The position numbers and the translations under genes were made by a program. Source: Cymbidium sinense (taxonomy: Eukaryota; Streptophyta; Magnoliopsida; Asparagales; Orchidaceae). From it: a stretch of 64,000 bases of DNA. Below the pieces are notes generated by a model. The model saw only the letters and a program-made list of their open reading frames with translations. It ran no database searches and was not told the origin of the DNA. Shown piece after piece: positions 11,437-21,817 of this stretch. Every line of letters starts with the position of its first letter. Within the stretch, counting starts at the first letter, position 1. The stretch spans positions 87,268,945-87,332,944 of the forward strand of contig CM038216.1 in assembly GCA_021442155.1 (NCBI GenBank), given 5' to 3'.

Positions 11437-11919
11437 AATGGATAGAACCTTGATGATTGGAACATAATTATCAATTAGGCTCAGTCTAGATCTGGCGGTG
11501 GAGGTGAAGGAGGAGGCGGTAGTTATTACAGTGGTGGTGGGGGATATGGAGGTACGGTGGATATGGAGGTGGTGGTCAGAGTAGTGGTTATTATAGAGGT
11601 AGGAGGAGGGACGGAGGTTATATCCATGGTGGTGGCAGAGGGAGAGATCAGGAATATGATGGCGGATCCCGCTACTCGAGAGGCGAGGGTGGTTCTGATG
11701 GGAACTAGAGAAACTAAAAATGGCTTATCCGATCTGCTATTAATGGAACTATGTCTTTATAGTAGAGATGGCTCTACTTATCTATGGTTTTTGATTTGCT
11801 CTATGGGTGCTCATTTTTTATTAATGTCATCGCTTGTGTCTTAGAAAACTTGGGGTTCTACTTGGTTAATGAAATTAAAAAGAAGAAATGTGGAATCTGA
11901 ATTTATCCTCTATTAAAAA
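11437..11919 (+). pseudogene. GRP gene fragment, copy 5
   Basis: Starts with the common junction (ATAAGAATGGATAG), carries the shared TAG after the ITVN-equivalent, then SRSGGGGEGGGGSYYSGGGGYGG in the true frame, broken by small indels before SRGEGGSDGN and a TAG. The 3' UTR and A-run run to about 11919. The tail is among the better preserved. Confidence 0.85.
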
Positions 11920-11968
11920 GAACCTTAAAATCTAAACCCTAAACCCGAAACTAACCTTAAACCCTAAG
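11920..11968 (+). repeat. Short telomere-like spacer
   Basis: About 49 bp of degenerate CCCTAAA repeat between GRP copies 5 and 6. As with the previous spacer, the A-rich block is missing. Confidence 0.9.
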
Positions 11969-12456
11969 AATGGGCAGAATCTTGCCGACAGAAACATCAC
12001 TGTCAACTAGGCTCAGTCTAGTTCTGGCGGTGGAGGTGAAGGTGGATGCTGCGGTTATCATAGTGGTAGTGGGGGATCTAGAGGTGCTGGTGGATATGGA
12101 GGTGGTGATCAGAGCAGCGGTGGTTATGGATGCAAGAGGAGCGATGGAGGTTATAGCTGTGGTGTTGGCGATGGGAGAGATCGGGTATATGATGGAAGAT
12201 CTTGTTACTCTAGAGGCGAGGGTGGTTCTTATAGGAACTGGAGAAACTGAAGAATAGTAAATCCGATCTGCTTCTTATAGAACTGTGTCTTTATAGTAGA
12301 GATGGTTCTACTTATTTAGGATTTTTCATTTGCTCTATGGGTGCTCATTTTTTATCTATGTCATTGCTTGTGTCTTAGAATACTTGGGATGCTACTTGGT
12401 TCATGAAATCGAAAAGAAGAAATGTTGAATCTGAATTTGTTCTCTATTAAAAAAAA
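11969..12456 (+). pseudogene. GRP gene fragment, copy 6 (best preserved tail)
   Basis: In the true GRP frame this copy reads from NGQNL through RNITVN, then the shared TAG, then continuously open for about 80 codons: AQSSSGGGGEGG, GSGGSRGAGGYGGGDQ, GDGRDRVYDG, SYRNWRN and a normal TGA stop. Apart from the TAG there is no frame break. The RRM core is still missing, so this is a fragment. The 3' UTR with CATTTTTTATCTATGTCATTG and the terminal A-run follow. Confidence 0.87.
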
Positions 12457-13642
12457 CCTTAAACCTTAATCCCTAAACTAAAAACCTAAACCCTAAACCC
12501 TAAACCCCAAACCTTAAACCCTAAATCCTAAACCTAAACTCTAAACCCTAAGCCCAAAAAAGCTAAAAACCTAAATCAAAACTAAATAAAACCTAAAAAT
12601 AAAATAAATAAATAAAATCTAAACCAAAATAAAATAATAAAATAAAATAAAATAGAAACATAAAGTCAAACCTAAACCTAAACCTAAAAAGAAAATAAAA
12701 TAACAAATAAAAACTCAACTAAAATAAAATAAATAAAAACCTAAACTAAACTAAGAAGTAAAAAACCTAAATAAAATCAAAACTAAACTAAAAATAAAAA
12801 TAAAATCGACCTAAAATAAAATAAAATAAAAACTAAATAAAAAGTTAAACCTAAAAAATAAAAATAAAATAAAATCGAAAATAAATAAAATAAACTAAAC
12901 CTTAAACTAAAAAAAAAACCTAAAATAAAATAAAATAAACAAACTAAAATAAAACAAAAAAATAAATAAATACTAAACCTAAACCTAAAATAAACTAAAT
13001 CTAAACCTAAACCTAAACAAAATAAAATAAAATATAAAAAAAAAACTAAACCTAAACTAAAATATAAAATATAAAAATAGATAAAATAAAACCTAAAACC
13101 TAAACATAAAAATAAAATAAAACCTAAACTTAAACCTAAAAGAAAAATTAAACCTAGCCTAAAAAATAAAATAAAAATAAAAGTTAACTAAAAAATAAAC
13201 ATAAACCTAAAAAATAAACTATGATAAAAAAATCTAAACCAAAATGACTAAAACTAAATTAAATAAACTAAACTAAATAAATATAAAAAATAAACCTAAA
13301 TATAAATAAAAAATAAAATAAACTGAAATAAATAAAAAATAAACTAAATAAATTAAATAAACCTAAACCTACTGGTTTACAAAAAAACACTAAACCCTAA
13401 ATCCTAAACCATACCAAACTCCAACCCAAACCTAAACCCCAAACCCTGACCACAAAACCCTAAAAACTAAACCTAAAACCTAAAAACCCTAAACACTAAA
13501 CTAAACCCTAAACCCTAAACCCTAAACCACAAACCCAAAACCCAACCTTAAACCCTAAAATCCCACCCTAAACCCAACCCTAACCCTAACCCTAAACTCA
13601 AACCCTAAACCCTACCAAACCTAAAACCACCTTAAAAAACAG
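12457..13642 (+). repeat. Telomere-like repeats with an A-rich block
   Basis: CCCTAAA-rich to about 12545, A-rich block about 12550-13385 ending CCTACTGGTTTAC (landmark shortened), then CCCTAAA-rich 13386-13642 with C-rich variants such as CCACAAACCC. GRP copies 6 and 7 are 1674 bp apart. Confidence 0.9.
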
Positions 13643-14090
13643 AATGGGTGAACCTTGATGATAGAACATCACGTCAACTAGGCTCTAAATCTAGTAGTGG
13701 AGGGGTGAGTTAGAGCGATATGTCGTAGTGGTGGTGGGGATCTAGGTGTTGGTGGATATGGAGGTGGTGGTAGTGGTGGTTATGGAGGTGGGAGGGGTGA
13801 TGGAGGTTCTGATGTGGTGGTGGGAGGGAGAGATTGGGATATGATGGTGGATCCTACTTGAGACATGGGGTGGTTGATGGGAGAGAAAGAAGAATGGTGA
13901 TCAATCTACTTATGGAACTGTGTCTTTATAGTAGAGACAGTTCTACTGATCTAGGGATTTTGATTTGCTCTATGGGTGCTCATGTTTTATTTATATTGTC
14001 GTTTATGTCTTAAAAAACTTGGGGTACTACTTGGTTGATGAAATCGAAAGGAAGAAATGTTGAATCTGAGTTTGATCTCTATTTAAAAAA
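13643..14090 (+). pseudogene. GRP gene fragment, copy 7
   Basis: Carries the shared CAACTAGGCTC stop site and a Gly-rich tail with many single-base losses (for example GAACATCACGTCAAC lacking one base), so no long frame remains. The 3' UTR is recognisable and ends ATCTCTATTTAAAAAA. This copy lies next to the left end of the inverted-repeat arm and pairs with the - strand copy at 62161-62623. Confidence 0.83.
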
Positions 14091-14345
14091 GATAAACTTT
14101 AAACTCTAAACCCTAAACTAAAACTTAAACCCTAAACCTAAACCTAAACCTAAACCCTAAACCCTAAACTCTAAAACTCTAAACCCTAAACCCTAAACCC
14201 TAAACCCAAAACCATAAACCCCAACAAAACCTACTAAACCTTAAACCCTAAACCCCCCAAACCCTAAACCTAACCCTAATCCCTAAACTAACCCTCAACC
14301 CTAAACAAAACCTAAACTCTAAACTAACCTAAACCCTAATCCTAA
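14091..14345 (+). repeat. Telomere-like repeats, end of the left array
   Basis: CCCTAAA and CTAAACC units with scattered changes. The inverted counterpart is 61880-62160. Confidence 0.9.
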
Positions 14346-14475
14346 ACCTAAATGTTGAATAAAGATGTCATTAGTAGATCTAAAGAATGGCTAATCCTAA
14401 CAAACTTATGGTATTTAAAGAAAATGTCTTCAAAGAGACTTTCCCTTGATTATTAGAGATTTGAATACCCTAAAC
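14346..14475. other. Short unique segment between telomeric scraps
   Basis: About 115 bp starting AATGTTGAATAAAGATGTC, followed by a last telomeric scrap at 14467-14486. The same segment appears inverted at 61765-61880, again between two telomeric scraps. Its TAAAGAATGG and CTTATGG text faintly recalls the start of the GRP 3' UTR, but I cannot confirm that origin. Confidence 0.55.
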
Positions 14476-15955
14476 CTTAACCCTAAATCATATTATAATA
14501 CCATATATTATAGTATAATGCAGCATCATATATTTGAGCATGTAGCGATGTGTTTTTTGGATGTTACAAGATGTTTTGAAATGTTTTAGTATATTATGGT
14601 ATTGTATATTTATATTAATATAAATCATAAAATATTGATTTAATAAATTAGATGATGAAATTTATTAAATTTGAAGAATTAGGTTGTAGTACCAAAGTTG
14701 TGCTATGCCACTTGTAGTCTAAAAAGTAAGATTTTATGTTCAAAATAAATATTATATGTTGTAGCATAGTATATCATCATATATCATAATATATTATTCT
14801 GTGCATTTAAAATTCTTTTAGTATTTTACAATCATGCCTACTACACTATGATTATTTATAAAATGTTGATTTAGACTTTAAAATGGTGGAATTTGGCCAA
14901 ATTCATAATAGGTAGAGCATGGATCATAATATATTATTCCAATTTAAAATATGTAAGTGATATGACTAAAATATATAGTTTTTATTATTTAGACTAATTT
15001 TATGATTTTTTATCTTAAGCAATCCCTTGTGATGTGATATGAAATATAATATAATATAATATGTTATAGTGTATTATAATATAGGATGCCATAACATAGT
15101 GTAGCATCATGGATTATAACATACATTATGTGTTACTACTTATTGTATAACATATTTTAGTTTGTTATAGTATGATGTAGTAGAGTTTGTATAATTCATA
15201 AAAATACTGATTTATAGAGATGATGGGATGTGACCAAATTTGAGGTAAGCTTTAGGGAACATCTGCTATGGTGTGTCATTTAATCAAAAGAATGGAATTT
15301 TGCATCCAAAATAATGTTCATTTTTCAACCAAATTTTATAAATTTTTTTGCTTAAAGTGATTCATTTTAAGGTGTAATGTAAGATAATATATTATATGAA
15401 AGCATATTAAAATATAATGTACATAACAATATAACTTCACATATATATGAATGTGGTGGTGTGTTACTAAATGTTATTACATTTTAGCATGTTTTACTTT
15501 TGTTATAATACATTGGGTCAAAACTCACAAAAATGTTAATTTGAAGGTTGAGATGGAAGAATTTGGCCAAATTCATGGCACACACCAAAGAAGCAACATA
15601 AAAATTATGCTATTTTGTACCATTTCTAATAAAAAATAATAATTTTACATCCAAAATGAACATTATTCATATTTTGAAAAAATTATGTTATTTGTTCCTT
15701 TTAAGTGATTCTAATGAGGCATAATGTTAGACAATATATTATATTATAGCAAATTATAATATAACATCATATATTATAATATAATATAGTGTGTTAATTC
15801 ACACTATAATATGTTTTGCATGATATTGTATAGTTAGTTTGAGCTTGCACCATCACAAATCATAAAATGTTGATTATAATGTTAAGATGATGTAATTTGA
15901 ATGAATACATTGTTAGATTTTGGTTGAAGTATTAAAGGTGTGCATAAGAGAAGAA
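14476..15955. repeat. AT-rich tandem repeat, period about 335 bp
   Basis: The box CATAAAATRTTGATTTA recurs at about 14624, 14854, 15194, 15524 and 15859. Each copy is followed by GATGRTGGAATTTGGCCAAATTCA-like text, then a TTTTACATCCAAAATAAT box and a run rich in TATAATATA. Spacings are 230, 340, 330 and 335 bp. The 62-codon open frame at 15451-15639 lies inside the repeat and is not supported as a gene. The inverted counterpart is 60691-61738. Confidence 0.75.
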
Positions 15956-18230
15956 AAAAGATTTGATGAGAATTCCATGTCAAGGACATGGAGGGAGATC
16001 CACTGGGGATCACACATGCATTATTACATGTGAGGGTCTATGTCGAGGGCATAGAAGAAGAAAATCTATTAGGGATAAGGTTCAAATTTGATTTGATTAT
16101 ATGATTTGTGTAAAGAAGATCTATTGGGATAATAATCTATAATCCACTGAGGATTAAGATCAAATCAACTTTAATTTATTTTATTTTAATTTATGTGGAG
16201 GCATATCTACTGGAGATATGGGCTTGAGTCTGTTGGACAATGGGTATATGAACCTTCCACTAGAAGGTGTTTGGGCCATTTGGGATTGGGATTTGAGTTT
16301 GATTTCATAGATTTGTTTGGGGATGTATCCGGAATAAGAGTTTGGTTGGATTTCTTTTAGACTCTATTAGAAGAGTTGGTTTAATTTGGCTCCACTAGGG
16401 AGGCAATTTTGAATTTGATTTGTTGATTGTTTATATATAATTTTGGCCTCCAGTGGGTAGAAGAGTGTGATTTAACTCCACTAGGAAAATTAGATTGGGT
16501 TTAATTTAATCTGAGTTAATGTATGGACCCTGTTGGTGTACGATGGACCCACTAATAAGGGGCTATATCAGCCTTGACTTACCTCAGGTTTACAAATCTA
16601 CCTATCATGGGGAAGAGCTAGCCAACCTAAGGGGTTTCCTTTGTGTGGATGTGCTAAAGAAAGAAAGTACTTACATATTCCAAGTGAGGAACAACCACCG
16701 GGTAACTTGGATGCACAATAAATCAAACCCGACCTAAGCGACAGTGAATGTCATTGGGGACATATGTCAATTCAAAAGTAGTCAAGATTAAATTTATCTT
16801 AATTTCATGTGATTTTATATGGTTTGTTTAGTTTAGTTTGAATTTGAATTGAGGGCATATCCATTGGGGATGTGAGCTCGAAATTTTGATAATTTATGGA
16901 CAGGTGTGATGGACCCACTAAGAAGGGGCTATATCGGACTTATCCTATCTTAGATTTACAAATCCAAATGGATAGTCTACTGGCCGTGGGGAAGAGCTAG
17001 CCAACTTAAAGGGTTTCCTTTTGGTGTGCAATGACAGTGCTAGGAAAAAGGCATAGCAGACTTACATCTTCTAAAGCAAGGAATAACCGCAGGGGTGACT
17101 TGTTGGTAGCACAACAAATTGAACCCGACTTAGAGGCGACTATTGAGTGAATGATGCTGGGGACTTATATCAACTCAAGAGTAGTCAAGCGATTCTTATA
17201 GAGAGTTTTGCTACTATCCGGGATGTCTACTTGGGGAAAAGGTACGCTAGGGATGTCCTCCAATCCACAAGTGAATATATATTTTGTTTATATATTTTGC
17301 ATGGACTGTGTGCGAGGAACCACACTAAGAAGGGGCTATGTTTGACATATCTCAAATTTATGACCAAGGAGAATCGCATATAGGATAGATTCTCCGATCA
17401 CAGGGGTGGTTACTAAGAAAGGGGAACTATCCAATTTGATAGTAACCCGGGTAGTGTTTAAATGGGGTCGCAAAGGATGTGATCCAAATATAGTGCCGGG
17501 AGAGCTTAGGTTGTATCTGAGCCATGGAAAAGAAATCCTATAGGTATGATGGCCAACTCAATGAGAAAGCATAAAACTTACCGCATGAGTGGCATATCCT
17601 GAAGAACAACCAACCTAAGGTGTATTCATCGATGAGTGGTGTATCCATCAAAGATAGTGAGAACCAACCAACCTAAGGTGTATGGTGTCCAATGATCAAT
17701 CTAGAAAGAAAGCATGTGCTTACAACTTTCCAAGTGGAACGATCATCGAGATAGTATCAGATGACAAATGTTATCGACTTAGAGCAACTACTAAGCAGAG
17801 CTAAGGACCGGATCCAAACATGAGGGAGGAAGAAGCCACTAGGGGACTTATCCTAAACCTCAAATATACTCGAATGGTGCACAAACTAATCTAGAAGAAA
17901 GCGTGACTCACATCCTCTTAAATGAAGCCAACATGAGGTAGCTACCATGTAGTAAGGCCTACCAAACTAACAAGGCACTCATCAATGGCCAAGTAAGGAA
18001 GGAAAGTAGTAGACTTACATCCTCCAAAGTAAGAAGACCACGGGTGACACTAGTAGCACGATTTAACCTAGAGCAACTATTGAGTGTCAGCGTTATCTCA
18101 ACTCGAGTAGCCCGAGATAAAAGATATGTGTTTATTTTATATGTTTGTGTATAGTTTATGTCGATGAAGGATAGATGCCTCGGGTTCCTTCTACCCTAAA
18201 CACATCATGGAATTCACAAACAATAATACT
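15956..18230 (-). mobile_element. Non-coding 3' region of Tat element M1
   Basis: Lies directly after (in element sense) the integrase of M1. It mirrors 58261-60690 behind element P1 along its whole length, from the ATGGAATTCTCATCAAATCTT box (15975) to the GCAGCATCC-type box near 18170. It contains tandem blocks built around a GATGGACCCACTAAGAAGGGGCTATATCAG box at about 16519, 16897 and 17298, each followed by 'CAACTCAAGAGTAGTCAAG'. Small open frames inside (16519-16737, 17147-17383) have no recognisable domain and are not called. Confidence 0.7.
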
Positions 18231-19290
18231 TTTAACATGGAAGAGATTGAATTCAAAATGAATTTTATTGATGATAATTATTTTCAAACATGATTTATAA
18301 TATTTCCTTTGATTGGAAGCATTGGGCTCCCTTATGATTAATAAGTCGATAAGATCCTCCTTGGTAGGCCTTCTCTAAAAAAAAGGCCTTCCCAAGTGGG
18401 TTCAAACACCTCCCATCTTATGATAGCAATCTCCTTAGAACTAAAATAAGCTCTCCTACTTGAAAAGCTCTAAGTTGAACCAAGTGAGCTTGAATCATTT
18501 TAGCTTTGTACAACTTTGAGTTTTGCATGCCCATAGTGTCTCTCTTCCAAACATTTGAGCTCTTCTAACTAGAACTTGGTGTTCTATTTTATTGTGATCT
18601 TGCTACCCACAGCTATCCTTAGTGATGGGAGTTATACTTATAATGGTAGAACAACTTTGGACCCATTCACTAAGGAGAAAGGAGTACACTGACAGTATTG
18701 GAGTTTTATATGTGGTGCGAGGCAAAGGCTTCAACTAATTGCTCTGTCATTGTTGCTTGTTGTCAGTGTCTTCTTCAATATTTGGATGAGAGTTTTGTTG
18801 AAGGCTTCTACTAAGATGTTTGCTCACATAGTTGATGGTAGAATATCTCTAATCTATATGTATGTCTTTGGGAAAAGTTGATCTCTGCTTTTGAATGCGT
18901 ACCATTATCGATATAATTCATCGAGGCCTAGACCTATATAAGATATGGTTCCTAAAAAATAACATGGAAAGTGACTTCTCTGTAATCACCTTGCCCATTT
19001 GGAAGAGCGAAGATGAACCGGTGACCCTTGGAAGAAGGAGGATCAATCAACCCACCATGTCAAAATTAGAATGGCCATGAGGCCACCTAGGATGTAGAAT
19101 GTTGGTGTAGGACCACACGTATTTGACATTGGTGGCATCGCTTTGTATCTATGCAATCTTTGATCATCGATGACGTAGTATCCTAGTATCTTGATCTTTC
19201 ATCTTGACATTGGTTGGCTCCACATATCTCGTGTACCTCATCATGATCTTATGGGCTTCATTCTTGTCTAAACAATGTAACCACATATGA
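18231..19290 (-). pseudogene. Tat M1 integrase, decayed
   Basis: On the - strand, fragments of integrase are visible: an H-x-C-type zinc-binding region near 19140-19250 with text related to RCHQCQ, a DPPSSKGHRF-like core segment near 19010-19050 and KMGG-type C-terminal text near 18400. Stops and frame changes are frequent, and no full D,D-35-E set can be read. It corresponds to P1 57181-58260. Confidence 0.75.
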
Positions 19291-19536
19291 TCAAAGACCA
19301 CAAGACACCATCCACAAGAGCATAGGAAAGTGCTCTACTTCATCGATGGGCTTGGGACTTCTCTGAGGTAGTTTTCCTTTATTTAAGTAATCCATGAATG
19401 GTTGCCTCCAATCTAACTCCTCTTTTCTTGGCAATGGCAACCTCCACTTCAAGAGAGTAGTTTTTGATGAGTTCAATATCAATAAGGGATAAAACTTGTC
19501 TATTTTGGCTAAAGCATACACCTGATATTCTCTCAA
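19291..19536 (-). pseudogene. Tat M1 linker between second RNase H and integrase
   Basis: Open for 81 codons. It reads from an ALAKI motif (end of the second RNase H-like domain) through EELDWRQPFMDYLNKGKLP, the typical linker of Tat pol ahead of the integrase zinc finger, into LLVDGVL-like text. The same linker is at 56971-57177 in P1. Confidence 0.8.
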
Positions 19537-19559
19537 AAATCTTATAAATGGTAACCTCT

Positions 19560-19880
19560 AGATTTGGAACAACTCCATTATGTGTACTTATGGTAGTGAT
19601 GGAGCTTGGGCTTTATAACCTTTAGGACCCAGTAATTTGATTGATAACGAAGGATCCTTGAAGATGTTGATGTTCTGGATGCTTAGAGTAATGGCTAACT
19701 CTGGCAAATCGAGCCTCATATTTGGCTTCATTGTTGGTGCAAGGATTGGATGATATGAGAATCTCACATCACTCTAGAGTTAAGAGAACTATTCGCCTTT
19801 CCTGGAATAGTAGATTGTGGTTCTTCTCCTCTTTAAGAAGAAGCTGCACCATCAAAGTACATCTCCCTGTGGTGAATGCT
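19560..19880 (-). pseudogene. Tat M1 second (additional) RNase H-like domain
   Basis: The - strand reads MYFDGAASS at about 19832-19867, the first catalytic region of the additional RNase H found in Tat-lineage elements, followed by broken text to the ALAK motif. A stop follows shortly after the DGAA motif. The presence of this domain after the ordinary RNase H supports the Tat assignment. Confidence 0.7.
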
Positions 19881-20079
19881 AGTGTCACCTAAGTTCATGA
19901 TTTATTCATCAGGGATATCATCACTAAGCAGAGAGTCAGTAGGAAGTGGGTGTTTTAAGAAATCTAGTGCTTGTCCTTTCACCGCATGGAGAATGAAGGT
20001 AATGTCAAACTATGAGAGGATCATGGACCATCGACCAATCGGATACCATCGTGTCATGAGATACTATAGTTGATTGATC

Positions 20080-20456
20080 CTAGAGATTAAGTTCACCTTA
20101 TGAGGAAGCATGTAGTGCTATAACTTTTAGGATACAAAGATTAAAGCTAGGCAATGCTTCTCAATGGATGGATAATTAGCCTCAATAGGGATTAGACAAT
20201 AGTTGAGGTAGTAGAGTGTGTTTTTCTTCCCTTTAATATTGGCTTGGGCCAACAAAGCACCAAGGGAATCATCTAACGCAATAGTGTAAAGTATGAGCGG
20301 CTTGCTCGGGATAGGGGCTGCTAGAACTGGTGATGTCATCAGGTAATGCTTAATGTCTTTGAAGGCATGCTCACAGTTATCATCCCACTTGACCTTGGCA
20401 TCCTTTTGACAAGTCGAGAATGGTTGACATCTTTTGATAAGTTGGATATAAAGCAT
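20080..20456 (-). pseudogene. Tat M1 RNase H domain
   Basis: Open for 109 codons at 20127-20456. It covers the end of the RT thumb/connection (CQKDAKVKWDDNCEHAFKDIK), then SPVLAAPIP and LILYTIALDDSLGALLAQ, the start of a Ty3-type RNase H with its first catalytic Asp region, then TLYYLNY and NYPSIEKHCLALIF. It ends at a frameshift after LIF. It matches 56050-56343 in P1 and 39795-40178 in M2. Confidence 0.85.
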
Positions 20457-20479
20457 CTTAGATATGCCAACCCTTGTAA

Positions 20480-21250
20480 TGATCTCGAGTTGAGTTAAAC
20501 TTTTAGGGGTGGCATTTCTAATCTCGCCTTGATCTTCTCAAAATCAATTTTGATTCCCTAATGTCAAACAACAAATCCAAAGAAATTTCTTTGAAGCTAC
20601 TCGGAATGCACACTTCAGAGGGTTCATTTTGAGGTTAAATTTTCTTAATTGTTCAAAAACCACACTCAAGTCAAAGAGATGTTATTCCTTTTCTCTACTT
20701 TTGATAACAAGATCATCGACATAGCACTCAACTTGATGATGAATGAGTTCATTGATGATTCGAGTCATATCCCACTGGTACGTTGCACCAGCATCTTTAA
20801 GGCTGAAAGGCATGACCTTATAGTAATAGATTCTGACTGAGGTTCTAAAAGCAATGTTTCTTTCATCTTCAGGGGCCATCTTTATTTGGTTATATCAAGA
20901 TGAGCCATCCATGAAAAGAAGAGGCGCATGAGATGAGGCAATGTCCACCATCTCTCGAGATTGGTAATGTAAATTCATCTTTTGGACATGCCTTATTTAA
21001 ATCGCTAAAATGAATGCATATGTGAATTTGGCCATTCTTTTTCTTAACTTGGACAACGTTGGCTAACCAAGTTGGATATTATTCTTCCTAGAGAAAGCCA
21101 TCATCGATCAATTTCTTGACTTCATAAATGACCTATTGTTCTATGTCTAATCGTATGCATCTAGGAGCTTGCTTGATAGGGTTAGCAGTAGGCTCTATTG
21201 CTAGTTTATGGACTATGTTGAGTCAATCGGACATATCTACATAACTCCAT
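20480..21250 (-). pseudogene. Tat M1 reverse transcriptase
   Basis: RT palm text is open at 20682-20879: MAPEDERNIAFRT, YYKVMPFSLKDAGATYQ, INELIHHQVECYVDDLVIKS. The catalytic YVDD box is intact (around 20712-20723). Upstream on the - strand (20900-21200) the primer-grip side is readable, with KKKNGQIHICIHF-like text, an EEYPTW-like motif and IKQAP at the start, but stops and frame changes break it. It is the only one of the three elements here with an undamaged YVDD box. Confidence 0.85.
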
Positions 21251-21817
21251 GCAAAGCATTCTTTAAACTTAGTCAATAGCCTAACTAAGTCATTGGTTTC
21301 AATTTATTCAATAAAGAATTGATGTATGTCGGGCGTGGATCTTCTTCAGTTCCTAAGTTGATTTTCTTGAGCTCATCGATGGTTGACTTGATCTCTTCTT
21401 TGAACTCTAGTAGTACATCTTTGACTTCAAAATCATCTGGGTCATCTGAAGTTTCTAAGCACAGCTCCTCATATGAGATAATGTGATTTGAAAAGAACCT
21501 ATCAATTCAAATGCATTAATCATCATCAATTGGACCCACTTATGAATCCTTGTCCCGATCTTGATTGAGAGCTTTTGCATTTATTTTCCATATTTTTTGA
21601 ATGTCGACTGTGCTTTGACCAAGTATGTGGGATGAACCCTTACTTTGCTAAATTATAAACACAAAGCAAGTACCAATCAAAAAGTTATTCTATTAAATAT
21701 TTATATGAATCATCCTCAAGTTCTACATCAACTTCTTGACTTGAGGATGATACTCCCAGAAAGAACCTCTGAGCAACACTATGGAGCCTAAGGCCTATTG
21801 ACCTCACTTTTGGAGTG
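21251..21817 (-). pseudogene. Tat M1 pol spacer upstream of RT, truncated
   Basis: Acidic spacer between protease and RT, matching M2 40980-41600 and P1 54657-55250 (for example the SSSSQEVDVELEDD-like segment near 21710-21760). At 21773 it stops abruptly and joins module B. Compared with P1, about 815 bp of the protease/linker region (P1 53843-54657) is missing from M1. Confidence 0.7.

Noticed and set aside
10945..12257. Long Val/Met-rich frames inside the GRP copies
   Set aside because: They read the GGT/GGA-rich tail one base out of frame. The true GRP frame, with SRSG, RDRGYDG and NWRN text, is the one shared by all copies.
2576..14345. A true chromosome end
   Set aside because: The heptamers are heavily degenerate and interrupted by pseudogenes and A-rich blocks, and the array is flanked on its outer side by Tat pol sequence (1-1748), so it is interstitial in this window.
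15960..16500. Repeated CCACTGGGGAT-like purine tracts as polypurine tracts of an LTR element
   Set aside because: In the sense of M1 (- strand) these are pyrimidine-rich, and they recur many times, so they do not fit a single plus-strand primer site.
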